Program-made: the position numbers and the translations under genes | Source: Myxococcus fulvus | GTDB lineage: Bacteria; Myxococcota; Myxococcia; Myxococcales; Myxococcaceae | DNA: 64,000 nt | Assembly (NCBI RefSeq): GCF_900111765.1 | Contig: NZ_FOIB01000005.1 | Location: 186,001-250,000 of the forward strand | Direction: 5' to 3' | Shown: positions 17,657-26,779 of the stretch, piece by piece | Numbering within the stretch: the first letter of the stretch is position 1 | Layout: every line of letters begins with the position of its first letter | Notes under the pieces: model-generated | Database searches by the model: none | Seen by the model: only the letters and a program-made list of their open reading frames with translations | Told to the model about the DNA's origin: nothing

Positions 17657-20140
17657 TCACGGCGCGAAGCGCCACACCCGCACGGCCACGTCGCCTCCTC
17701 CGGTGGCGATGAGGTTCTCCGCGGAGCGCCACGACACGGCGGCGACGCCCCTCTCGTGGAAGCCGATGACGTCGGCGGGGCTCTCGAACCGGGCCGTGTC
17801 CCAGACCAGGACCTGTCCAGCCAGGGTCCCTCCCACGAAGCGGCGCCCGTCCGGACTCCACGCGAGCGACAGCGGCCAGATGGAGGTGGTCGCCGACATG
17901 ACGAGGCTGCCCGTGGCGACCTCGCGCACGAACAGACCGACGTTGTTGCCCAACACGAGCCGCGTCCCATCCGGGCTCAGCGCCGCGGAGCGGAACAGGT
18001 CCGCGCCATGCGCCGGGACGGTCGACACCTCTCGGGTGGTGGGGTCCCAGATGGACCAGCCCACGTCCACGAAGGCGGCGACCAGTTTGCCCTGGGGCGT
18101 CCACTGCAGCGACAGGACCCGTCGCTCGCCCTCCGGGAAGCGGAACACCTCCGCGCCCGTGCCGACACGGAAGACGCGGATGACACCCCGCTCGGTGGCC
18201 GCACCCGGCGAGCTCGCCGCCGTGGCCAGCAGGGTCCCATCCGGGCTCAGGCCGACGTGGTCGATGACCAGCGTCGCCGGTGACTGGGAGATGGGCAGCT
18301 GCGCGAGCGTCCCGTCCGCCGCGTTCCAGAGATGCACGAGGCCGTCATCGCCTCCCGACGCCAGTCGCGTTCCATCCGCGCTCCAGCCGAGCGCCCGCAC
18401 CCGCTTCGCGCCGGGACGGGGGAGCGTCCGCAACCACTCGCCGCCGGGCCCCCACAGCTGGACCTTTCCCTCGCCTCCGCTGGACGCGAGCATCGCGCCT
18501 GTCGGACTCCACGCCACGCTCTCCACCGAGAGGTCGTGCGCGAGCAGCTCGCCGCGGACCACCGTCCCCTTGTCCACGTCCATCGTGAAGACATCGAGCA
18601 CCGACGAAGGCAGGTCATCCACCACCGCGAAGCGAGGCTCGGTCGGATGGAAGCTCAGCGCGTCGTAGCCCGTGGCGGTGCCCGTCGGCGGCGTCTGGCT
18701 GGCATCCACCAGCACGGTGCCCGTGGCCGCATCCAGCACGAACAGCTTGCGCATCGGGTCTCCCACCGCGAGCCAGCGCCCGTTCGCGCTCCACTCCACC
18801 AGCGCCGCCCGGCCCCAGTCGCCCTTGTACGTGGACTCCAGGCGGTAGCCCGCGGTGAGGTAGACCCGCACCTCGCCCTCGAAGCCCACCGCGAAGCGCG
18901 TCCCGTCCGGACTCCACGCGAAGCCGCCGGGGATCTCCAAGAGCTCCTCGAGCCCCCGCGTCCCCACGCCGTGGAACTCCACCCACTGCGAGAAAGCGCC
19001 ACCCCACCGGCCCGCCTCCATCGCGAGCCATGAGCCATCCGGGCTCCACGTCAACGCACGCACGCGGTCCACCGCCGTCAGGGGCGCGCCGTCGCGCTCA
19101 CCGGTGGCGGCGTTCCAGACATGGACCTCCTTGCTCGCGTTCGTCGCCGTGGCCAGGCGGGTGCCATCCGGGCTCCACGCGAGCGCCTCCACGGCGCCGC
19201 TCTGGACGGCCCACGTGCGAAGCGTCGCGCCCGTCACCGCGTCCAGCAGGACCACGCGGCCCGTCGACAGCCCCGCGGCCAGCGTGTTGCTCTCCGGCAT
19301 CCACGCGAGCCCGACGAAGAGCGCGTCGGCCGGCGCGAAGATCATCCGCGTCACCGCGCCGCTCCGCGCGTCCCAGATGCGCAGCGGCCCGCGACTCGAG
19401 GTCCCATCCAACGCGGTGAGCCGCGTGCCGTCAGGACTCCACTGCGGCGCCCCGGGCAGCCGCGCGCCCGAGCGCTGCCAGGACAGCGTCGCGTCGGTCT
19501 CCGGCGCGAAGAGCGCGGTCACGAAGCTGTCGCGGTCGATGACCAGCTCGCAGCTTCGCGCCGCGCCCTGGCAGGGCGTCATCCCCAGCAGGCGCCACCC
19601 CTCGGCGGGCTCGGCCTCCACCGTCATGCGCGTCCCGGTGGCGAAGCGCGCGTCACACGCCTCCGAGCAGTCGACGCCCACCGGAGTGCTCGTCACGCGC
19701 CCCTTCCCCACGACGCGAACCTGCAGCTCCCAGGTGCCCGCCGGCGTGGCGTCCCGGACGGTCAGCGTCACCGACGCAGACCACTCGCCCGCGGTGCCAT
19801 GGGCGTCCACCGCGCGGCAGCGGACCTGGAACGTCCCTTCCCGCTCGAAGGTCGCGACCACGCCGGACGTCGTGCCGCTCGGGACCTCCGGGGAGGTGAC
19901 CAGGCTCGTCGAACCGCCCCAGTCGAAGACATACGCCACGGCGTCGCCATCCGGGTCGGAGGCGGTGCAGCGCATGGGCGCCGGAGCGCCGGGCTCCACC
20001 ACCACCGTGTCGAGCTGGAGCTGGGCCACCCCGGGGGCACGGGAGGGATTGGGGGTGGGCGTCTGTCCACCGGAGGAACAGGCGCCGAGCCACGAGACCA
20101 GCAGCAGTACGACGCACGGGGACACGGGACGAGAAGTCAT
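17657..20140 (-). CDS. WD40-repeat lipoprotein
   Basis: An 827-residue protein with an N-terminal signal and lipobox (SWLGAC). A PKD-like immunoglobulin-fold segment (about residues 38-130: RCTASDPDGDAVAYVFDWGG) and a second beta-rich region with a disulfide-like CSEACDAR (to ~205) precede a long WD40 array. This has roughly 12-14 blades with the recurring core AWSPDGTRLA and variants. Such myxobacterial proteins are surface or periplasmic scaffolds. No catalytic motif is present. It lies downstream of, and codirectional with, the GST gene. Confidence 0.85.
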   Translation of the reverse strand: MTSRPVSPCVVLLLVSWLGACSSGGQTPTPNPSRAPGVAQLQLDTVVVEPGAPAPMRCTASDPDGDAVAYVFDWGGSTSLVTSPEVPSGTTSGVVATFEREGTFQVRCRAVDAHGTAGEWSASVTLTVRDATPAGTWELQVRVVGKGRVTSTPVGVDCSEACDARFATGTRMTVEAEPAEGWRLLGMTPCQGAARSCELVIDRDSFVTALFAPETDATLSWQRSGARLPGAPQWSPDGTRLTALDGTSSRGPLRIWDARSGAVTRMIFAPADALFVGLAWMPESNTLAAGLSTGRVVLLDAVTGATLRTWAVQSGAVEALAWSPDGTRLATATNASKEVHVWNAATGERDGAPLTAVDRVRALTWSPDGSWLAMEAGRWGGAFSQWVEFHGVGTRGLEELLEIPGGFAWSPDGTRFAVGFEGEVRVYLTAGYRLESTYKGDWGRAALVEWSANGRWLAVGDPMRKLFVLDAATGTVLVDASQTPPTGTATGYDALSFHPTEPRFAVVDDLPSSVLDVFTMDVDKGTVVRGELLAHDLSVESVAWSPTGAMLASSGGEGKVQLWGPGGEWLRTLPRPGAKRVRALGWSADGTRLASGGDDGLVHLWNAADGTLAQLPISQSPATLVIDHVGLSPDGTLLATAASSPGAATERGVIRVFRVGTGAEVFRFPEGERRVLSLQWTPQGKLVAAFVDVGWSIWDPTTREVSTVPAHGADLFRSAALSPDGTRLVLGNNVGLFVREVATGSLVMSATTSIWPLSLAWSPDGRRFVGGTLAGQVLVWDTARFESPADVIGFHERGVAAVSWRSAENLIATGGGDVAVRVWRFAP

Positions 20141-20212
20141 GGGCTCTCACTCGCGCGTCCCGGCCCCCCAGATGCGCGTTGGCCCCATCCCTAATCCCGC
20201 CCCCCGCCCTTG

Positions 20213-20845
20213 TCAAAGCCTGTCGTCCCGCTTGTGTTCCGAATAGAGGGCCCACTCCTCCTTCACGGCCCTGGCGACGTTCGGGCGCTCGCGCAGCCGC
20301 GACACGTAGGCGCTCAGCGCGGGCCACTTCTTCAGGTCCAGCGGCGTGGCGCCACACCAGTTGAGCACGACGAAGCAATAGGCATCCGCCACGCTGAAGG
20401 CGTCGAGGAGGAACTCGCGACCCGACAGGTGATGCTCCAGGACGTCGAGCCTCGCGGGCGCCTTCGCCAGCGCATACTCCTTCACGGCGTTCGGCGAGCT
20501 CACATCGAACACGGGCGCGAAGACCGTCTTGTGCAGCTCCGTGGCGATGAAGGACAGCCACCGCTGGAGCTGCTCGCGGCCCTGGGGGTCCACCGGCGCC
20601 AGCTTCGCGTCCGGCCAGCGGTGGGCGATGTACTGGAGGATGGCGGCGCTCTCGAACAGCACCGCCCCGTCCTCCTTGCGCAGCGCCGGGACGAGCGCCA
20701 GTGGATGGACCTCGCGATAGTCCTGTCCCTCCGCGGTCCGCTTCGTCTTGCGGTCCACCGGGATGAAGCGGACGTCCGCGCCGGCCTCGTAGAGCGAGAT
20801 CCGGGTCGCGAGCGAGCAGGACATGGGCAGGAAATACAGCTGCAT
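20213..20845 (-). CDS. Glutathione S-transferase, beta-class-like
   Basis: About 210 residues. ATG 20845 has GGAGGT six bases upstream, whereas the earlier ATG at 20851 directly abuts it and is less likely. The thioredoxin-fold N-domain shows the Cys typical of bacterial beta-class enzymes (LPMSCSLATRISLYEAG) and the glutathione-binding VPALRKEDGAVLFESAAILQY. A helical C-domain carries FLLDAFSVADAYCFVVLNW. The gene is divergent from a LysR-type regulator, with a palindromic site between them, so inducible expression under that regulator is likely. Confidence 0.88.
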   Translation of the reverse strand: MQLYFLPMSCSLATRISLYEAGADVRFIPVDRKTKRTAEGQDYREVHPLALVPALRKEDGAVLFESAAILQYIAHRWPDAKLAPVDPQGREQLQRWLSFIATELHKTVFAPVFDVSSPNAVKEYALAKAPARLDVLEHHLSGREFLLDAFSVADAYCFVVLNWCGATPLDLKKWPALSAYVSRLRERPNVARAVKEEWALYSEHKRDDRL

Positions 20846-20913
20846 GGGCATACCTCCACGGGGCGGGGCGGGATGCCCCTGGGAACGCCCACGACTCTGG
20901 CCCTCCCCGCCCT

Positions 20914-20928
20914 ATGCGTCCAACGCAT
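20914..20928. promoter_or_regulatory. LysR-type T-N11-A palindrome between the GST and LysR genes
   Basis: ATGCGT-CCA-ACGCAT is a perfect inverted repeat with the T-N11-A arrangement of LysR boxes. A wider, looser repeat CCTATGC/GCATAGG (20911-20940) encloses it. It lies 20 bases upstream of the LysR start and about 70 bases upstream of the GST start, the usual position for control of the divergent gene and autorepression. Confidence 0.65.
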
Positions 20929-20948
20929 CCTTGGCATAGGCTCGATGC

Positions 20949-21902
20949 ATGGATGACATCGCTCCGCCCCCGAGCACCCGCCTGGACATCAAGGACCTGC
21001 GGGTGGTGATGGCGCTGGCCTCGGCCGGCACGACGGCGCAGGCCGCGTCCCTGCTCCACCTCACCCAGCCCGCCGTCAGCCGCGCCCTGCTCTCCGCGGA
21101 GGACAAGCTGGAGGCCACCCTCTTCGACCGCACGCCGCGCGGGCTCGTGCTCACGGAGGCGGGGCGCCGGCTCGTCGCCGGGGCCGGCAAGCTGCTCGTC
21201 GAGCTGGGCGAGCTGGAGCGCGAGGTGCGCACCCCCGCCACGCCGCCCGTCCGCCTGCGGCTGGTGTGCGAGTGCTACACGGCCTACCACTGGCTGCCCT
21301 CCTTGCTGGTGGAGCTGCGCCGCTCCATCCCCCGGCTCACGGTGGACCTGGCGGTGGAGCACACCCAGTCCCCGCTCCCCGCCATCGAGGCGGGCGACAT
21401 CGACGTGGCGCTGCTCACCCACTCCCCGCTGCGCCGCTCCTCCACCTTCGAGGTACGCCCGCTCTTCCAAGACGAGCTGGTCTTCGTGGTCTCCCCGTCC
21501 CATCCCCTGGCGGCGCGAAAGACGTTCACCGCCGAGGACCTCAAGGCGCACCCCCTGCTGACGTCGCACACGCCCAAGACGCAGGACGTCTGGTTCGTGA
21601 ATCAAGTCTTCGGTCGGGAGCGCCCGCGCCTGCGCGTCGAGCGAATCCCGCTCACGGAGGCCCTGCTGGACCTGGCGCGGGCGGGCCTGGGCGTCGCGGT
21701 GATGTCGGAGTGGATCATCGCGCCCCACCTCTCGCGCGGCGACCTGGTCCTGCGGCGGCTCGACACCGGGCCCCTGGAGCGGCCGTGGCGCATCGCCTGG
21801 CGGAAGGAGGCGGGGGACGCCGCCGCGCGACTCGGGAAGGCGCTGCTCGGGCTCGCCCCCCAACGGGTCGCGGAGCTGGACGTGTCACTCCAGCGTGGGT
21901 GA
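20949..21902 (+). CDS. LysR-family transcriptional regulator
   Basis: A 317-residue LysR-type regulator. The winged helix-turn-helix occupies the first ~75 residues (TTAQAASLLHLTQPAVSRAL, then LFDRTPRGLVLTEAGRRL). A periplasmic-binding-protein-like effector domain follows (VRLRLVCECYTAYHWLPSLL...FVVSPSHPLAARKTF). The N-terminal domain and the CECYTAYHWLP segment resemble the MetR branch. It probably controls the divergent GST gene. Its 3' end overlaps the convergent Gfo/Idh/MocA gene by 18 bp. Confidence 0.9.
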   Translation: MDDIAPPPSTRLDIKDLRVVMALASAGTTAQAASLLHLTQPAVSRALLSAEDKLEATLFDRTPRGLVLTEAGRRLVAGAGKLLVELGELEREVRTPATPPVRLRLVCECYTAYHWLPSLLVELRRSIPRLTVDLAVEHTQSPLPAIEAGDIDVALLTHSPLRRSSTFEVRPLFQDELVFVVSPSHPLAARKTFTAEDLKAHPLLTSHTPKTQDVWFVNQVFGRERPRLRVERIPLTEALLDLARAGLGVAVMSEWIIAPHLSRGDLVLRRLDTGPLERPWRIAWRKEAGDAAARLGKALLGLAPQRVAELDVSLQRG

Positions 21903-22997
21903 CGGCGCGTTCACCGGCTCGGGCGGCGTGAAGGCCGGACGGGTGATGAGCTGGTCCATGGACGGCCGCTCGCGACGCTCGAAGGGCGGCAGCTTCACCG
22001 CGCGCCCCGTGCGCGCCGACTCCTGGAGCGCGACGACCACCCGCACGTCCGCCAGCCCCTCCCAGCCCGAAGGCTCCGGCTCGCGCCCCTCCAGGATGCA
22101 CCGCGAGAAGTAGAGCAGCTCCGGCGCGAACTGGTCCTGGTCCGCGAAGCTCCGCTCCAGCGTCTTCCCTTCCACGGTGAGGAAGTGCTTGCGCTCGGTG
22201 CCGTAGCCGAAGCCCGGCTCCACGCGCAAATCGCCCTTGGAGCCGACCACGCGGTAGCTGGAGACCTCCGACGCGGCGTGACTGATGGCGAACTGCGCCA
22301 GCCGTCCGCCGGAGAAGCGCAGCAGCGCGAGCGCCGTGCCGTCCACCCCCTCGAAGCGCGAGTCCGGGTCCTCCTGCGTGAAGCACATGACCTCCGTGGG
22401 CTCGGCGCCGAAGAGGTAGCGCGCGGCGTTGATGGGATAGGGCCCCTCGTCGAGCAGCGCCCCGCCGCCCACCTCCTGGCGCGTGCGGATGTCCCCGGGC
22501 CGCGCCTGCTGCGTCATCACCGCGGAGAAGAGCGACGGCTCGCCCAGCGTGCCCGAGCGCAACAGCTCGATGGCCCGCAGGTTCGCCTCCTCGAAGTGGA
22601 GCCGGTAGGCAATCATCAGCCGGACGTCGTGCTCGTCCGCGACGCGAATCATCGCCTCGCAGTCCTCCACCGTCGTCGCCATCGGCTTCTCGCACAGCAC
22701 GTGCACGCCCACCCGCGCGGCGCGCTCGGTGAACTCGCGGTGCATCGTGTTGGGCAGGACGATGTAGACGGCGTCCACGCGCGCGTCGCGGCACACCTGC
22801 TCGAAGTCCTCGTAGCCGGCGCACTCCACGCCGTACTGCTTCTTCAGGGCCGCGCGCTTCTCCCGGTCCGAGGAGAAGATGGCCACCAGCTCCGAGTTGT
22901 CCTTCGCGTTCTGGAACGCCGGGAGGATGGCCACCTGGGCCAGGTTGCCCGCCCCCACCACCGCGTATCGGATTCGTCGCTCGCCTTGTCGGGCCAT
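21885..22997 (-). CDS. Gfo/Idh/MocA-family NAD(P)-dependent oxidoreductase
   Basis: 370 residues from the ATG at 22997, which has GAGGAGG eight bases upstream; the frame is open further upstream but without family sequence. The Rossmann motif is YAVVGAGNLAQVAILPAF. The catalytic-region motif CEKPMATT carries the conserved Lys-Pro. The C-terminal half forms the substrate-binding alpha/beta domain (GALLDEGPYPINAARYLFG). Members oxidise or reduce sugars or related ketones. It is divergent from the Zn-alcohol dehydrogenase gene across a hairpin-rich 268-bp gap. Substrate not determinable. Confidence 0.88.
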   Translation of the reverse strand: MARQGERRIRYAVVGAGNLAQVAILPAFQNAKDNSELVAIFSSDREKRAALKKQYGVECAGYEDFEQVCRDARVDAVYIVLPNTMHREFTERAARVGVHVLCEKPMATTVEDCEAMIRVADEHDVRLMIAYRLHFEEANLRAIELLRSGTLGEPSLFSAVMTQQARPGDIRTRQEVGGGALLDEGPYPINAARYLFGAEPTEVMCFTQEDPDSRFEGVDGTALALLRFSGGRLAQFAISHAASEVSSYRVVGSKGDLRVEPGFGYGTERKHFLTVEGKTLERSFADQDQFAPELLYFSRCILEGREPEPSGWEGLADVRVVVALQESARTGRAVKLPPFERRERPSMDQLITRPAFTPPEPVNAPSPTLE

Positions 22998-23136
22998 GGA
23001 CACACGTCCTCCTCTGCGCGTCACGCTGGAGGCCACGCCCCCGCGCCACAACCCCCTCGCGGACGGTGGCGGACCCGCACGCGTGCAGAGCGAGCGACAG
23101 GGCATGGAGAAGCAGGCGCGCGGCGCCTGCCTGGAG

Positions 23137-23160
23137 GCCCGCCCGTCCCCGCGGGCGGGC
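23137..23160. repeat. Perfect GC hairpin in a divergent promoter region
   Basis: GCCCGCCCG-TCCCCG-CGGGCGGGC is a perfect 9-bp stem in the 268-bp gap between the divergent oxidoreductase and dehydrogenase genes. A second GGGCGGGCCTGCCC palindrome-like stretch follows at once. Possible roles are a regulator site or a transcript hairpin. No further evidence is visible. Confidence 0.5.
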
Positions 23161-23265
23161 ACGGGCGGGCCTGCCCGCGTCCCCTTCGAGGCACAGGGCA
23201 GGCTCCCCTGCCCTCCGGGCCATCCGTACCGTTGGCGGGTACCGGAGTGAAGGAGGACGGAGTCC

Positions 23266-24390
23266 ATGAGCGAGCAAACCCAGGCCAAGGCCGCGGTCGT
23301 CTGGAAGAAGGGCGGTCCGTTCCAACTCGAGGACGTCACCATCGACGCGCCCCAGGCCGACGAGGTGCTCGTCCGGATGGTCGCCACCGGCATGTGTCAC
23401 ACGGACATGATCGTCCGGGACCAGTACTACCCGGTGCCCCTGCCCGCGGTGCTCGGACACGAGGGCGCGGGCATCGTCGAGCGCGTGGGCAGCCGGGTGA
23501 CGAAGGTGGTGCCGGGAGACCACGTCGTCATGGCCTTCACCTTCTGCGGCAAGTGCGACCTGTGTCAGTCCGGGCACCCGGCCTACTGCCGTGAGTTCTT
23601 CGCGCGCAACATGGGCGGCGGGCGAATCGACGGCTCCACCGCCACGCAGAAGGAGGGCAAGCCGCTGCACGACCACTTCTTCGGTCAGTCCTCCTTCGGC
23701 ACGCTGGCCATCGCCACCGAGCGCAACATCGTCAAGGTGCGCAAGGACGTGCCGCTGGAGCTGCTCGGACCGCTTGGCTGCGGCATCTCCACCGGCGCGG
23801 GCGCGGTGCTCAACTCGATGAAGGTCACCGCGGGCAGCTCGTTCGCGGCGTTCGGCTCCGGCGCGGTGGGGCTCTCCGCCATCATGGCCGCGAAGCTCGC
23901 GGGCGCCACCACCATCATCGCCGTGGACACCAAGCCCAACCGGCTGAAGCTCGCGCTGGAGCTGGGCGCCACGCACGCGGTGAATGGCCAGGACGAGGAC
24001 GCCGTGGAGTTCATCCGCCGCGTCACCGGCGGCAAGGGCGTGGACTTCACGCTGGAGTCCACCGGCCACCCCAAGGTGCTGCGGCAGGCCGTGGACGCGC
24101 TCGACATCCTGGGCACGTGCGGCGTTGTGGGCGCGCCGCCCATGGGCACCGACGCGAGCTTCGACGTGAATGACCTGATGGTGCCCGGCAAGAGCATCCG
24201 GGGCATCGTCGAGGGCGACAGCGTGCCGGACGTCTTCATCCCCCAGCTCATCGACCTCTACTCGCAGGGCAAGTTCCCGTTCGACAAGCTGGTGAAGTTC
24301 TACCCGCTGACGCAGATCAACGAGGCGGCCAAGGACTCCGAGAAGGGCGACACGCTCAAGCCCGTCATCCGGATGTCACAGGCGAACTGA
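23266..24390 (+). CDS. Zinc-dependent alcohol dehydrogenase, aryl-alcohol (XylB/AdhC) type
   Basis: A 374-residue medium-chain dehydrogenase. Catalytic-zinc ligands are visible in GMCHTDM (C44) and GHEGAG (H65), and structural zinc in four cysteines (C94, C97, C100, C108). The cofactor fold is FGSGAVGLSAIMAAKLAG followed by IIAVDTKPNRL, where the Asp after strand 2 favours NAD. Overall it resembles benzyl/aryl alcohol dehydrogenases. GGAGGACGGAG lies before the ATG. The NmrA-like reductase gene follows after 18 bp, so they are probably co-transcribed. Confidence 0.9.
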   Translation: MSEQTQAKAAVVWKKGGPFQLEDVTIDAPQADEVLVRMVATGMCHTDMIVRDQYYPVPLPAVLGHEGAGIVERVGSRVTKVVPGDHVVMAFTFCGKCDLCQSGHPAYCREFFARNMGGGRIDGSTATQKEGKPLHDHFFGQSSFGTLAIATERNIVKVRKDVPLELLGPLGCGISTGAGAVLNSMKVTAGSSFAAFGSGAVGLSAIMAAKLAGATTIIAVDTKPNRLKLALELGATHAVNGQDEDAVEFIRRVTGGKGVDFTLESTGHPKVLRQAVDALDILGTCGVVGAPPMGTDASFDVNDLMVPGKSIRGIVEGDSVPDVFIPQLIDLYSQGKFPFDKLVKFYPLTQINEAAKDSEKGDTLKPVIRMSQAN

Positions 24391-24408
24391 GGTACAGAAG
24401 GAGAGTCC

Positions 24409-25254
24409 ATGTCGGAGCCATCGATTGCCGTCACCGGTTGCACCGGCAAGCTGGGCGGACGCGTCGCGCGACAACTCGCCGGGAAGGGCGTCCCCCAGCG
24501 GCTCATCGTCCGCGACGAGAAACGCGCCCCCCGCCTCCCCGGCGCCGGGGTGCACGTCGCGACGTACCAGGACCGGGGCGCGCTCTCCCGGGCGCTGGAG
24601 GGCATGAGGACGGTGCTCTTCGTGTCCGCGAAGGAGTCCCCCACGCGGCTCGACGAGCACTTCGCCTTCATCGAGACCGCGGCCTCCGTGGGCGTGCAGA
24701 CGCTCGTCTACACGTCGTTCCAGGGCGCGGCCCCCCACGCGACGTTCACCTTCGCGCGGGACCACTGGGCCACCGAGCAGAAGCTGCGCGAGCAGCGCTT
24801 CGCGTCGGTGATTCTGCGCGACAGCCTCTACCTGGACTTCCTGCCGATGCTGGCCGGTGAGGACGGCATCATCCGGGGACCCGCGGGCAACGGCCGTGTC
24901 GCCGCCGTCGCCCAGTCGGACATCGCCGACGTCGCCACCGCCGTATTGCTCCACCCGGAGCCGCATCGGGGACAGACGTACTCCCTGACGGGCCCGAGCG
25001 CGCTGAGCTTCGACGACATCGCCCAGGTGCTCACGCGCAGGCTCGGCAAGCCCATCCGCTACTACGCCGAGAGCATCGACGAGGCCTACCGCTCGCGCGC
25101 CCACTACGGCGCGCCCCAGTGGCAGGTGGACGCGTGGGTCAGCACCTATACGGCCATCGCCTCCGGGGAGATGTCCGCCGTCACCTCCGACGTCGAGCGT
25201 GTCACGGGCCACCCGCCCCTGGGGCTCGAGGACCTGCCGCTGTCGCCCGCGTGA
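24409..25254 (+). CDS. NmrA-like/QorB-type NAD(P)-binding reductase
   Basis: A 281-residue atypical short-chain reductase. The N-terminal nucleotide motif is VTGCTGKLGGRVARQL (GxxGxxG type), and RLIVRDEKRAP supplies the Arg expected for NADPH preference. No Tyr-xxx-Lys catalytic pair is evident, as in the NmrA / quinone oxidoreductase QorB branch. The ribosome-binding site AGAAGGAGAG lies before the ATG. It is the likely second gene of an operon with the alcohol dehydrogenase. Substrate unknown. Confidence 0.85.
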   Translation: MSEPSIAVTGCTGKLGGRVARQLAGKGVPQRLIVRDEKRAPRLPGAGVHVATYQDRGALSRALEGMRTVLFVSAKESPTRLDEHFAFIETAASVGVQTLVYTSFQGAAPHATFTFARDHWATEQKLREQRFASVILRDSLYLDFLPMLAGEDGIIRGPAGNGRVAAVAQSDIADVATAVLLHPEPHRGQTYSLTGPSALSFDDIAQVLTRRLGKPIRYYAESIDEAYRSRAHYGAPQWQVDAWVSTYTAIASGEMSAVTSDVERVTGHPPLGLEDLPLSPA

Positions 25255-25338
25255 GCGTGCGTCGGGACGCAGCGCGGCACGGAGGGTGGCGGTCGCGACC
25301 CAGGCGGGAAAAGCGACGAAGGCCCGTAGGATGGCCGC

Positions 25339-25941
25339 ATGAACGAATGGCTTCGTCGCGCGGCGTTTCCGGGTGTCGTCACGCTCCTGCTCACCACGGC
25401 CTGTGGCGATTCCCGGGAGGCCACGGGGGAATGTCGTGGCGCCTATCTGGGAGCACAGGTGGACTGGCCCATCGACGGTGAGTACTCGCGGCTGGTGAGA
25501 GCCCCCCTCGGGTTCACCACCCCCTGGCTGTTCCTCAAGTACACGGCCAATGGACAGGACCGCCTCCTGAACTTCGGCGCGGACGTCGAGCTGGCGAACG
25601 GCGCGGAGCTGGAGCGAGGCCAGGCGCCGCGCACGGCCCGCCTCATCAACACCGACACGGACCTGGCCCCCGAGCAGGACTCCGCGGTGAAGACCTGGAT
25701 GGCGATGTGGGCGGGCACCGCGGGCTCTGGCTCCGGCTTCCCCGACGACTCGGGTGTCCCCGCCAGCGGCACGTTCACGCTGGAGGTGCTGGCGGATGAC
25801 CACGCCGAGGGCCGCTATGTCTACCAGTACGCCAACGGCGACGAGCTGACCTGCACCTTCGATGTCCCCACGCCCGCGGCCGCCGGGAGCATCTGGGACG
25901 GCGGTGGCGGCGGCGGTGGTGATGACGACGATGACGACTGA
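25339..25941 (+). CDS. Putative lipoprotein with Gly-Asp homopolymer tail
   Basis: A 200-residue protein with a signal sequence and lipobox (LLLTTAC, Cys22). The mature part is beta-rich and acidic, with no recognised domain. It ends in a run of seven glycines followed by six aspartates, encoded by a GGC/GGT then GAT/GAC simple repeat that may vary in length by slippage. The stop lies 3 bp before a small SEC-C ORF. I do not recognise its family. Confidence 0.7.
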   Translation: MNEWLRRAAFPGVVTLLLTTACGDSREATGECRGAYLGAQVDWPIDGEYSRLVRAPLGFTTPWLFLKYTANGQDRLLNFGADVELANGAELERGQAPRTARLINTDTDLAPEQDSAVKTWMAMWAGTAGSGSGFPDDSGVPASGTFTLEVLADDHAEGRYVYQYANGDELTCTFDVPTPAAAGSIWDGGGGGGGDDDDDD

Positions 25942-25944
25942 TGG

Positions 25945-26094
25945 ATGTTCGGCGCGTCACATCCTCAGACACGGATTGCCGAACAGAATCTCAATGCGGT
26001 TATTGACGTAATTGAGACAATGCCAAATTCGCTCGGCCGAAACGAGCGCTGCCAATGCGGGAGCGGCAAGAAGTACAAGAAGTGCCATGGCTGA
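25945..26094 (+). CDS. Short SEC-C-motif ORF, probably the tail of a lost gene
   Basis: A 49-codon ORF whose C-terminus reads NSLGRNERCQCGSGKKYKKC, a near-perfect SEC-C zinc motif (CxCGSGKKYKKCH) as found at the end of SecA and many conflict-related proteins. The preceding ~20 residues (IAEQNLNAVIDVIETM) look helical. SEC-C almost always ends a larger protein, so this is most likely a 3' remnant whose body was removed when the adjacent IS-rich island formed. An ATG at 25945 exists but no clear ribosome-binding site. GC content drops from here on. Confidence 0.5.
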   Translation: MFGASHPQTRIAEQNLNAVIDVIETMPNSLGRNERCQCGSGKKYKKCHG

Positions 26095-26346
26095 TGACAT
26101 TGCTGGACTCGGCCAACGCCACACAAACTGACAGTGGCCACTCCAAGTGCCCAGCAAGCGGGTAATCTGCGATACGTCGGGCCCTTCTCGTGGAAGGCCC
26201 AAACGATGGCCTGCCGCAGATTATCTGGGATGGGTAGTCCAACACTCACCACCTGCGAGGATCAGACCCCCTGTGTCAGGGAAGTTGTCGCCTCGGCGGA
26301 TAGGCCGAGCTGACGACGCCTTGGGGGCGAGAGCAGGCAGGACGCG

Positions 26347-26730
26347 GTGCCGTACACGGATGCATTCAAGACGCAGATGGTGAAGCGGATGGTGGGCCCA
26401 GGCGCGGTGAGCGCCGCGGCGCTGGCCCGGCAGGTGGGGGTGTCCCAACCGACGCTGTCGCAGTGGTTGCGCGAGGCGAATAGGGTGGCGGCGATGAGGC
26501 CCCCGCCTGAAGAGAAGAAACCCACCGCGCCCGTAGGGCCGAAGAAGTGGACGCCGGAGGAGAAGCTGCGCGTGCTGGCGGCAACCCAGGGGCTCACGGG
26601 CGAGGAGTTGGGCGCCCTCCTTCGCAGCGAGGGGCTGCACGAGGCGCAGCTGAAGGAGTGGCAGCAGGCCGCAGCGGGGGCGCTCTCGGGTATCTCTACG
26701 GAGCCGCTGCCCGCCAAGGAGCGCAAGTGA
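26347..26730 (+). pseudogene. Truncated transposase orfA of outer IS (copy 1)
   Basis: 127 residues starting MPYTDAFKTQMVKRM, with the helix-turn-helix ARQVGVSQPTLSQWLREANR. It matches the first ~125 residues of the 191-residue orfA in copy 2. The reading frame ends at a TGA supplied by the left tip of the inserted IS, directly after PAKERK, so the C-terminal third is lost. Confidence 0.8.
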
Positions 26731-26779
26731 GCTTGGCCCATTTCCGTGGACACCCGAGATGTGATGGAAGGAGCACGGG

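Noticed and set aside
25965..26252. Minus-strand frame with a plausible N-terminus (SVGLPIPDNLRQAIVWAFHE)
   Set aside because: The rest of the frame is unrelated and runs over the SEC-C ORF in antisense. At best it is a fragment; not listed as a gene, but mentioned as junction debris.
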